The position numbers were made by a program, and so were the translations under genes. A stretch of 5,325 bases of DNA from Alistipes sp. (GTDB taxonomy: Bacteria; Bacteroidota; Bacteroidia; Bacteroidales; Rikenellaceae): contig JAAVIK010000001.1 in assembly GCA_014796635.1 (NCBI GenBank), positions 159,460 through 164,784 on the forward strand, given 5' to 3'. Under the pieces are notes generated by a model. It did no database searches, was not told the DNA's origin, and saw nothing but the letters and a program-made list of their open reading frames with translations. Below are positions 1 to 5,325 of this stretch, piece by piece (position 1 is the first letter of the stretch; each line of letters starts with the position of its first letter).

Positions 1-415
1 AAGCGTAGAAATCGTACTCGGCGGCGCGGAGACGGATCTCGGCCGGAGTAGCGGAACTAACCTTATCCTCCTCGCCGGTGTCGCTCTTGACGTTGCAAGC
101 GACGAGCGTCCGCACGCCGCCGACCTCCCGGACGACGTAAGTAGCCTCGGCGAAGAACTTATCGCTGATGATGTCGGCGGCAGTACCGACACGCTGGAAG
201 ACCAACACGCGGACGGTGGTGCCGACGGCGAGCTCCTCGGCCTCGACGGCATCGGCGCGCGAAGCGGGAGAAACCCCGGCCTTGAGCCCGGAGAGCGCGA
301 AATCGACGGCGACGGGATCGCCCTGCGGCTCGTCGGGCCCGATGATGTCGCTCTTATGGCATCCGACTGCGGCAACCGACAACAAGATGAACAACAATGC
401 TTTTTTCATAACCAT
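1..415 (-). CDS. Fimbrillin-like lipoprotein, N-terminal part (3' end beyond left edge)
   Basis: I translated this frame by hand from the ATG at 415. It stays open to the left edge, so about 138 codons are present and the C-terminus is missing. The start MVMKKALLF, a hydrophobic run and the lipobox AAVGC (lipid Cys at residue 19) mark an exported lipoprotein. The ATG at 409 (MKKALLF) is an equally good start. After the Cys come a strand-like VAVDFALSGL and an SRA motif (Arg 53), the expected place for fimbrillin maturation cleavage. Further on, VRVLVFQR, ATYVV and a final EYDFYA resemble the N-terminal domain of BF2867-like and minor or tip-type fimbrillins. It lies 133 bp downstream of the 378-residue fimbrillin and probably continues the same operon. 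Inferred role: a fimbrial subunit, perhaps a minor or tip one. The subunit position cannot be settled without the C-terminal half. Confidence 0.72.
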   Translation of the reverse strand, partial: MVMKKALLFILLSVAAVGCHKSDIIGPDEPQGDPVAVDFALSGLKAGVSPASRADAVEAEELAVGTTVRVLVFQRVGTAADIISDKFFAEATYVVREVGGVRTLVACNVKSDTGEEDKVSSATPAEIRLRAAEYDFYA

Positions 416-468
416 AACTCAAAAAATATTAACCGAACGCGGAACGGGGACCGTCTGATTCTGCCGCA

Positions 469-492
469 CCGGGCGCCGAAGCGGGAACCCGG
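469..492 (-). other. Possible UUCG-tetraloop hairpin in the intercistronic gap
   Basis: Read on the transcribed (minus) strand, the arms CCGGG and CCCGG enclose a four-base bulge (TTCC) and a second small stem, CGC-TTCG-GCG. The loop is therefore a UUCG tetraloop closed by a C-G pair, an especially stable arrangement in RNA. No T-run follows, so it does not look like an intrinsic terminator. It sits between the 378-residue fimbrillin and the partial fimbrillin. The region is GC-rich and the stems are short (5 and 3 bp), so chance pairing is possible. Confidence 0.3.
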
Positions 493-548
493 GGGGAAGC
501 TGCGGAACCTACGAGAGAGAGTTGCACACCCCGACCCGACGAACCATA

Positions 549-1685
549 CTACATTTCGATATTGATCGTATCGGGGGCGACCACCCACTTGGAGATCGTA
601 GCCTCGGGCTGGATAGTGACGGCGGAGAAACGCAGGAAGATATTATACGCCTTACCGGCCTCGAACCCAGCGGCGGGCACCGTGACGGTGACGGGAGTTT
701 CGATCGTCTCGGTTGTGGAACCGGCGGTTTTCTCGGTGACGATGAGCAACGAGAGGGAAGCACTGCCGGCGAGGGGGGCGACCAACGAATAACCGCACTC
801 GACGGCCGAAGCCTCGCGCAAAGTCTGCTCATTGGCGGCGCCGGGCGTAACCGTCGTATCGAACGGGAAAGCGAGACCCGAGGTATAACTGATGGCGGAA
901 TCGTCCGAGACCTTCTTCTTGGTCAACTCCAGATCGGCCGGAGTACCGGTGAAACTGACGGCAGCGGGCAAGACGATCTTGCAGGTAGGCCGCTGCGACT
1001 TGAGCTTGATGGACTTGATCTTACCCCAGACCGAAGAAGCGTAGGCGTCGACGGCGTAAGCGTAGAAGTGCAACTGCGTGAGCTTATGACCGAAGTGGAA
1101 AATCCGGTTATTGGCATGGCCTGCGGAGACGTAAGTACCGAACCGAACGGCCTTGCTGCCGGTCAACTCCTCGGAGAGCATGATATCGGTGGCACCGTCG
1201 ATGGGAATCTCGACGGACCCGCCGGCACCCAAAGCAGTCTGCGTGGGATAAGCGGGGTACCAACCGACGAACTTGGTAGAATTATTGCTACTACGACTGA
1301 GGTAGAACTTGGGATCGCAGAAACGGACCGTGGTAGCCTGGCTATCGTTGTCGGTGAGGGCACCCGCCCACCGGGCGAGGAACGCCGAATCGACGGTGGA
1401 ATAAGCGGGATAAGCACCCGAAGCCTCGATCTGGTCGAGCCGTGCGAAGCTGACGTACAAGGTCTTGGAATAACCCTTATCGATCACGGCACGCGAAGCG
1501 AGCCCCGCATCGCTCGTGATGCCGCCGGACACGCCGAACTCGGCACCGAGGGCGATCTCCACCTGGCCGCTATCGGGCGAGACGGAATCGTCCTCCCAAC
1601 GAGCCTTGGAACACCCGGCCGCGACGACGACCGAAAGCCCCACCACCGAGAAAACGGCGCTCTTGACTAAACTTTTCATGGTCAT
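549..1685 (-). CDS. Fimbrillin family lipoprotein (378 aa)
   Basis: Structural subunit candidate of a type V fimbria, exported as a lipoprotein. The N-terminus has basic residues, a hydrophobic segment and the lipobox VAAGC (Cys 25). A strand-like QVEIALGAEF follows, then SRA with Arg 65, the probable maturation site, 40 residues after the Cys and the widest such spacing in the window. Fimbrillin-type landmarks follow in order: FVGWYPAY (139-146), TDIML (166-170), FGHKLTQL (198-205), GYSLVAP (298-304, matched by AYSLVRP in the 355-residue neighbour) and the C-terminal ATISKW with Trp 367, 11 residues from the end. Three cysteines besides the lipid Cys (123, 235, 297) are unusual among its neighbours. 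The ATG at 1679 (MKSLVKS) is an alternative start. No clear Shine-Dalgarno is seen, as is usual in Bacteroidetes. Its leader holds the hairpin at 1721-1749. Whether it is a stalk or accessory subunit is unknown. Confidence 0.85.
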   Translation of the reverse strand: MTMKSLVKSAVFSVVGLSVVVAAGCSKARWEDDSVSPDSGQVEIALGAEFGVSGGITSDAGLASRAVIDKGYSKTLYVSFARLDQIEASGAYPAYSTVDSAFLARWAGALTDNDSQATTVRFCDPKFYLSRSSNNSTKFVGWYPAYPTQTALGAGGSVEIPIDGATDIMLSEELTGSKAVRFGTYVSAGHANNRIFHFGHKLTQLHFYAYAVDAYASSVWGKIKSIKLKSQRPTCKIVLPAAVSFTGTPADLELTKKKVSDDSAISYTSGLAFPFDTTVTPGAANEQTLREASAVECGYSLVAPLAGSASLSLLIVTEKTAGSTTETIETPVTVTVPAAGFEAGKAYNIFLRFSAVTIQPEATISKWVVAPDTINIEM

Positions 1686-1720
1686 ATACTTTTATGAATT
1701 ATTTCTTGTATATCTTGTGA

Positions 1721-1749
1721 CTGTAAGGGGAACATTCAACCCCTTACAG
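1721..1749 (-). other. Perfect 10-bp inverted repeat (intercistronic hairpin)
   Basis: The arms CTGTAAGGGG and CCCCTTACAG are perfectly complementary over 10 bp and separated by a 9-nt loop (TTGAATGTT on the transcribed strand). The repeat ends 35 nt before the ATG at 1685. Neither strand carries a T-run after the stem, so a classical intrinsic terminator is unlikely. It could be an mRNA processing or stability element that sets relative subunit levels, or the site of a dimeric regulator. The pairing is seen directly; the role is inferred. Confidence 0.6.
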
Positions 1750-1798
1750 CCTGTGTGTAGACCGTTTCCGCGGACGAACCCCGGAAGACGGGAGAGAA

Positions 1799-2866
1799 TT
1801 ACTCGATGTCGATGCTGGTGTTACCACCCTGCTTCCACTCGGTAACCGTAGCCTTAGCCTCGATATCCGTAGCCTTGAAAGTCAGCGTGATATTGAAAGC
1901 GTAACCCGTCGTGGGCGAAACGAAATCGACATCGGAGCTATCTTTCAACGTAACGAGAACCTGACGGCCATCCGGCTCGGACTCGGTCTTGACCAAGAGC
2001 GTATAGTGGTCCTTAGAGATATTAGCCGTAGTAACGGGGCGAACCAACGAATAAGCGACAGCGGGAGCCTCGAAAGTAGCGGCGTCAGCATCGGTGGGAT
2101 AGGACATTTCGATAGGAGCGAAGACGTCATCGGTGAACGTACCATCCTCGTCGACGATATAGCAAGGCAGCGACTCGAGGTCCTCGTCGGTCGTCTCGTC
2201 CGAACGATACGCAGGGGTACCAGTCGCTGCAGCGATACGGACTACCGGCGGAATATCCTTCTTATTGGCAGCGACCAAGCAGATATCGGTAACCTTACCC
2301 CAACCACCGGCGGAAGTAGCGGCAGCGGCAGCGGCGCTCTCGGCCTCGACCTTGATGACGAGCTGGGTCAGCAGGTGCTCGAAAGCCAGAGTCGGATACG
2401 TACCGGCCAGAGCCTCGGACTTCTTGGTCTTCACCTCCTTAGCGAACATTACATCGCTCTTGCCATCGATAGTATAATCGAAATTGTTGGTAGCGATACC
2501 CGAATGAACGTTGGTCCAACCCGTAGAGGGATAGAAACCGATGAGGCTGACCTCCGAACCATCGGTCGGGAAGTACGACGGAGTGGTCTGGAAACCGACC
2601 TGGTTTGCATCCGTGAACAACATCTGATCATCGGCCGTATTCCAGATCGTTACGTAATTACCGGCAGTCTTCGAGACGAGGACCTTGGCGAGGAGCGTAT
2701 TGTCCGAAGCGATAGAACCCTCGAACGGAGCACGGGACTGAGCCGTCACGTTGATACCGTTGACAGCGATCTCCACCGGCGTATTGTCGGGACGATCAGC
2801 CAACTCGCTCTTCGAGCAACTTGCCATAGCTGCTACGGCAAGCAGAGAGAAAAACAATTTTTTCAT
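1799..2866 (-). CDS. Fimbrillin family lipoprotein (355 aa)
   Basis: Second complete-length fimbrillin subunit in transcription order. MKKLFFSLL plus the lipobox MASC (Cys 17) gives a lipoprotein signal. A strand-like VEIAVNGINV is followed by SRA with Arg 45, the probable maturation cleavage site. Family landmarks are GFYPSTGW (110-117), SDVMFA (137-142), FEHLLTQL (162-169), AYSLVRP (271-277) and a C-terminal KATVTEW with Trp 344 followed by 11 residues ending in SIDIE. Directly after the LTQL strand lies a loop with six consecutive alanines (178-183) encoded by a hexanucleotide repeat. Three coding lines I counted have about 50-53 % GC, lower than lines from the neighbouring genes, which may indicate a different origin or expression class. 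It starts 75 bp after the upstream fimbrillin stop, behind an A/T-rich leader without a clear ribosome-binding site. The family call is solid; the position in the fimbria is not known. Confidence 0.88.
   Translation of the reverse strand: MKKLFFSLLAVAAMASCSKSELADRPDNTPVEIAVNGINVTAQSRAPFEGSIASDNTLLAKVLVSKTAGNYVTIWNTADDQMLFTDANQVGFQTTPSYFPTDGSEVSLIGFYPSTGWTNVHSGIATNNFDYTIDGKSDVMFAKEVKTKKSEALAGTYPTLAFEHLLTQLVIKVEAESAAAAAATSAGGWGKVTDICLVAANKKDIPPVVRIAAATGTPAYRSDETTDEDLESLPCYIVDEDGTFTDDVFAPIEMSYPTDADAATFEAPAVAYSLVRPVTTANISKDHYTLLVKTESEPDGRQVLVTLKDSSDVDFVSPTTGYAFNITLTFKATDIEAKATVTEWKQGGNTSIDIE
2318..2335 (-). repeat. Hexanucleotide repeat, three copies, encoding six alanines
   Basis: The plus strand reads AGCGGC three times in a row. 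On the coding strand this gives alternating GCC and GCT codons for Ala 178-183 of the 355-residue fimbrillin, just after its conserved LTQL strand. A change in copy number would keep the reading frame and alter the loop by two alanines per unit. Three copies is short, so actual length variation is only a possibility. Confidence 0.6.
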
Positions 2867-2941
2867 AATAAAAAGAATGTAAAGAGTTAATAAAGATTTT
2901 GAATTGTCTGTTCTGTATGAAACATTTTAAGGTTATCGCGA

Positions 2942-3913
2942 CTACTGGATAATGATATTGGTCGTACCGCCGAACTTCCAATCGACGACGGTGGCGGCGG
3001 CGGATATCTCGGCCTGCTGCTCGTTGAACGTAATGGTGATCTCGTAGGAATGACCTGCAGCGAAAACGGGCTCGCCGGAAGGCCGGATCGTCACATCCGA
3101 GAAAGTACCATCGGAAGTCTCCAACGTGATCTTGAACGAAGCCAGACCGGGCTCCAGCATGATAGCGTCGCCGGGAGCCACGAAGTCCGGCCCCTCCTCC
3201 TCGAAAGCGAACTCCTCGCCCTCGATACCGGGAACCTTGAGGTTGTCGGGGGCGGACCACTCGCCGAAGATACCGGTCTCGATATCCATGGACGAAACGG
3301 TATTGACATCCTGGAAGATGATATTGAGCACCTTGGTCTTATTTCTCCGAAGCTCGCCGTGCACGTCCTTGATCTTGAACATCAACTGAGTGAGCGCATG
3401 GCGGAACGTCAGAGCGGCCGGGACTTCGGAACGGCTGCCGATGACGGGCGCCGCATAGAGGATATCGTCGGTGCCGTCCAACGCGAACCGCAGGACGGGA
3501 GCCTGTCCGTCAGCCGGAGCGTCGACGGAGAAATTCGTACCGTCGGCGGCGTAGGGATGATAAGCGCAGAACTTGATATAATGGGCGGGATCGAGCGGAT
3601 AGTAATAGATACCGTCCCACGAAATAGCACCCGAAGCGGCCACACCTGTCGACCGCACGTTATTCATCGAAAGCGCATTGCCCCAACCTATACCGGACAA
3701 ATCGGTCAGATCCGCCGGTTTTTCGGGCAACTGAACCCCGTAGATGCCGATATTGTCGCCAAGCGCCGTAACCGAACCGACCTCGGCCCGAGTGACGATT
3801 TTGCCGACCCCGAGCCGGATCACGCCCTCGTTGCGCGGATCCAGCTCCTGCCGTGTAGAACAGGACGCCAACAAACCGCAAAAGGCGATAACGAACAAGG
3901 ATTTTCTAAGCAT
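2942..3913 (-). CDS. Fimbrillin family lipoprotein (323 aa)
   Basis: First fimbrillin after the anchor gene and therefore a candidate stalk subunit (inference). I start it at the ATG at 3913 (MLRKSLFV), because the frame upstream of that codon is Arg-rich, overlaps the preceding gene and would bury the signal peptide. The lipobox LLASC puts the lipid Cys at 18. Then come a strand-like VIRLGVGKIV and TRA with Arg 42, the likely maturation site. Landmarks are GIYYYPLDPAHYIKFCAYHP (101-120), DDILYAAPV (149-157), FRHALTQL (170-177), SYEITITF (289-296) and ATVVDW with Trp 312, exactly 11 residues from the C-terminus. This pattern fits the Mfa-like/BF2867-like fimbrillins (Mfa_like_1 type) and a usual length of about 300-350 residues. 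The gap to the upstream anchor gene is only 44 bp, which supports co-transcription; its last bases are A-rich, with no Shine-Dalgarno. Confidence 0.9.
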   Translation of the reverse strand: MLRKSLFVIAFCGLLASCSTRQELDPRNEGVIRLGVGKIVTRAEVGSVTALGDNIGIYGVQLPEKPADLTDLSGIGWGNALSMNNVRSTGVAASGAISWDGIYYYPLDPAHYIKFCAYHPYAADGTNFSVDAPADGQAPVLRFALDGTDDILYAAPVIGSRSEVPAALTFRHALTQLMFKIKDVHGELRRNKTKVLNIIFQDVNTVSSMDIETGIFGEWSAPDNLKVPGIEGEEFAFEEEGPDFVAPGDAIMLEPGLASFKITLETSDGTFSDVTIRPSGEPVFAAGHSYEITITFNEQQAEISAAATVVDWKFGGTTNIIIQ

Positions 3914-3957
3914 ATCTGAAACTTTTTTATACTCCACTAAACTTCTGCCCCGAGCGA

Positions 3958-5004
3958 CTACGCATTGTCTTCCTCGTCGGTGCTCTCCTCCTCGCCTACC
4001 GTACCGCTGCCGGTACCGGGAACCCAAGGAACGACCGTGGCCGAGAGTATCTCGCCGACCCTTTCGAGCCGCACGGGAATCTCCACGGAGATATCCACGG
4101 GAATAGCGCCGCTATGCTCCCGGAGGAAATCGTCGATGAACTCGGTGACGTCGACCTCGATCTTATAAGGAGTACCCGTCTTGGGCACGATATTCAGAAC
4201 GACCATATGCGTACCGAACGCGCTGCTCGGCGTGATGAGGTCGAGCGCGGTGATCTCCGCCTTGTAGGTATAATCGCTGTCGGGCTCGAAGATACGCTCG
4301 GTATCGAACTCGACGCTTTCGGACGACATGGCGCAGGTCGCCGAAGCGCAGTGGTGCGCAGGCGAAACGCCGATGAACGTACCGCCCGTCAGCTCCACCA
4401 ACTCGTCGCCCTCGACGCTGAAACGCAGGACAACCGTTTTGACGTAGGGCTTGGGCTCCGACTTGACCTTGATATGGCCGCGATAAGCGACGTCCAAAGT
4501 AGCGAGCTGCTCCTTTTCGCCCTCCTCGCTCTCCGTATAAGCGCAGTTGGCGACGAAGAGATTCTTGGGCTGCGCGAGGCACTCCCCGGACCTGCCGGCG
4601 GAAGACGTCACGTAGAAAGTGGCCTTATCGTAGTTCTCCTCGTCCTGCAAGGCGAGGTTCTCGGTATCGGTGTTATGGATGAGCACCTTGTAGGAACCGA
4701 CGGGCAACTTGCCCCGGAACGAACTGCCCTCGAAATCGAAATGCTGGTAAACGGGGTCGGAACCCTCCGGAACCACTCCGCCCTGCGCAGTGCCGTCCTC
4801 GGCAGCGACCTCGGCGGCCGGAGCGACCGGATAGAAGTGCACCCGGAAATTACCCTCGCGGGGCGAACCGTCCGCCTGGGTCAGGTCGATCTCCACAATA
4901 CCTTCGTTCTTGTAGTGATCCAAGGCCTCCTTGGTACAACCTACTTGTGCCGCCAGCGCGAAAAACAGGGCGCCGAACAACATGTATGTAAACTTCCTTT
5001 TCAT
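3958..5004 (-). CDS. DUF5119-type FimB/Mfa2-like fimbrial anchor lipoprotein (348 aa)
   Basis: Likely base or anchor subunit that holds the fimbria in the outer membrane. MKRKFTYML, a hydrophobic core and the lipobox AQVGC (Cys 23) make it a lipoprotein. FRVHFYPV (53-60) and LPVGSYKVLIHNTDTENL (100-117) match the pattern I associate with DUF5119, a family found beside DUF3575 and fimbrillin genes in Bacteroidetes. It has no [ST]RA site after the Cys, unlike all the fimbrillins here, consistent with keeping its lipid. Four further cysteines (142, 154, 219, 224) could form two disulfides. Near the end, ATVVPW (Trp 327) resembles ATVVDW of the next fimbrillin, but a Gly/Thr linker and an acidic tail (338-346) replace the fimbrillin ending. 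The ATG at 5004 is preferred over Met 8 because it supplies the basic signal-peptide start. An AAGGA lies 12 nt upstream, rather far for a Shine-Dalgarno. The exact family label is from memory of its motifs. Confidence 0.78.
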   Translation of the reverse strand: MKRKFTYMLFGALFFALAAQVGCTKEALDHYKNEGIVEIDLTQADGSPREGNFRVHFYPVAPAAEVAAEDGTAQGGVVPEGSDPVYQHFDFEGSSFRGKLPVGSYKVLIHNTDTENLALQDEENYDKATFYVTSSAGRSGECLAQPKNLFVANCAYTESEEGEKEQLATLDVAYRGHIKVKSEPKPYVKTVVLRFSVEGDELVELTGGTFIGVSPAHHCASATCAMSSESVEFDTERIFEPDSDYTYKAEITALDLITPSSAFGTHMVVLNIVPKTGTPYKIEVDVTEFIDDFLREHSGAIPVDISVEIPVRLERVGEILSATVVPWVPGTGSGTVGEEESTDEEDNA

Positions 5005-5125
5005 AATAACGCTTTATCCTTCTACCGACCCGCTGCGGGGACGGACAGCTTCTCGTATTTGTAGCTCGCTCCGGCGAACCGCGCCCCATATATACGGAGC
5101 CGGGCTGCCTTTTATTGTATCTGCT

Positions 5126-5325
5126 CTATCTGCGGCCGAGACCGAAACGGTATACGATATTCAGTCTCACGCCGGTAAGTCCGAACTCGTTTTTCTTGCC
5201 CGACTGCTGCTCATCGTAGTGGTAGATGCCGTCCGGCTCGAAAGCGCGGGTATACTTGTCGTAGGTCGCGCTCCGGTAACCGCCGCGCAAACTCAGCTCG
5301 GCGCACCAATGCTTGGACAACGGCA
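5126..5325 (-). CDS. DUF3575-type outer-membrane protein, C-terminal end (5' part beyond right edge)
   Basis: The frame is open from the right edge to a TAG at 5126-5128 and gives the last 65 residues. The TTG at 5320 is read through as Leu and is not a start. The sequence has alternating polar and hydrophobic strand-like stretches: WCAELSLRGGYRSATYDKY, then a linker rich in Asp, Gln and Lys, then FGLTGVRLNIVYRFGLGRR. A GY-x(4)-YDKY segment and an FG-T-x(n)-V-Y-RFG ending fit the C-terminus of the DUF3575 outer-membrane beta-barrel-like family, whose genes often head fimbrial operons next to DUF5119 or FimB/Mfa2 genes. It is followed after 121 bp by the anchor gene. The proposed role is at the outer membrane in assembly or anchoring; this is inferred from context, as the function of the family is poorly known to me. 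Confidence 0.7.
   Translation of the reverse strand, partial: PLSKHWCAELSLRGGYRSATYDKYTRAFEPDGIYHYDEQQSGKKNEFGLTGVRLNIVYRFGLGRR

Noticed and set aside
1721..1749. The 10-bp inverted repeat as one end of an invertible promoter or as an IS end.
   Set aside because: The arms are only 9 nt apart and face each other within one gap. I see no second copy elsewhere in the window and no recombinase or transposase gene, so a hairpin or operator is the simpler reading.
3914..4027. Upstream extension of the 323-residue fimbrillin to the ATG at 4027.
   Set aside because: The added 38 residues are Arg-rich, overlap the anchor gene and place the lipoprotein signal internally. The ATG at 3913 gives a normal signal peptide.
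3958..5004. The 348-residue protein as another fimbrillin.
   Set aside because: It lacks the H-x-L-T-Q-L motif and the [ST]RA site, and it has the PVGSYKVL...NTDTE pattern and operon position expected of a DUF5119/FimB-like anchor.
522..5064. Four long open frames on the plus strand (522-1670, 2006-2890, 3050-3919, 4114-5064), each opposite a minus-strand gene.
   Set aside because: Each lies in the register where its codons are the exact complement of the sense codons. That frame stays open when the sense genes avoid TTA, CTA and TCA, as GC-rich genes do. The products are rich in Arg, Gly, Asp and Glu, with no recognisable motifs or signal peptides, while the minus-strand proteins show clear lipoboxes and family motifs.
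5068..5100. Inverted repeat GCTCCG/CGGAGC in the gap before the anchor gene, as a terminator or hairpin.
   Set aside because: The stem is only 6 bp with a 21-nt loop and no T-run follows it in a GC-rich region, so chance is likely.
5005..5125. Internal Bacteroidetes-type promoter (TAnnTTTG with upstream TTTG) before the anchor gene; TATATATG on the minus strand is one mismatch away.
   Set aside because: No TTTG element lies at the expected distance upstream. The other gaps also lack a convincing match, so no promoter is called in this window.

Overview
The window looks like part of a surface-fimbria (type V pilus, FimA/Mfa1-type) operon from a GC-rich member of the Bacteroidales. The gene families (DUF3575, a DUF5119/FimB-like anchor, fimbrillins) are typical of Bacteroidetes. 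Shine-Dalgarno signals are weak or absent, and short A/T-rich leaders sit in front of the start codons. GC in most coding lines I counted is about 57-68 %. Among gut Bacteroidales that fits Alistipes or a relative better than Bacteroides or Porphyromonas, but the genus is an inference.

Every supported gene is on the minus strand, so the operon reads from right to left. In transcription order: (1) the last 65 codons of a DUF3575-type outer-membrane protein, cut by the right edge; (2) a 348-residue lipoprotein with DUF5119/FimB-Mfa2 features, the likely fimbrial base or anchor; (3) a 323-residue fimbrillin; (4) a 355-residue fimbrillin; (5) a 378-residue fimbrillin; (6) the first ~138 codons of a further fimbrillin-like lipoprotein, cut by the left edge. 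Gaps are 121, 44, 75, 113 and 133 bp, and no gap exceeds 300 bp. Two of the longer gaps hold possible RNA hairpins (1721-1749 and 469-492). The operon promoter is not visible and probably lies beyond the right edge.

How the parts should work together (family knowledge plus inference): the subunits are exported as lipoproteins. The anchor keeps its lipid. The fimbrillins are probably cut after an arginine in a [ST]RA motif, which frees a groove for a strand donated by the next subunit. All four fimbrillin-like proteins carry this motif 24-40 residues after the lipid cysteine, and the anchor does not. The three complete fimbrillins share an H-x-L-T-Q-L motif in mid-protein and end exactly 11 residues after a conserved C-terminal Trp.

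This is a divergent, multi-subunit example of a known class of system. I see no sign of a wholly new one. The most useful leads are the processing-site pattern, the shared C-terminal geometry with an altered tail on the anchor, the two intercistronic hairpins, and the composition dip plus alanine-repeat loop in the 355-residue fimbrillin.
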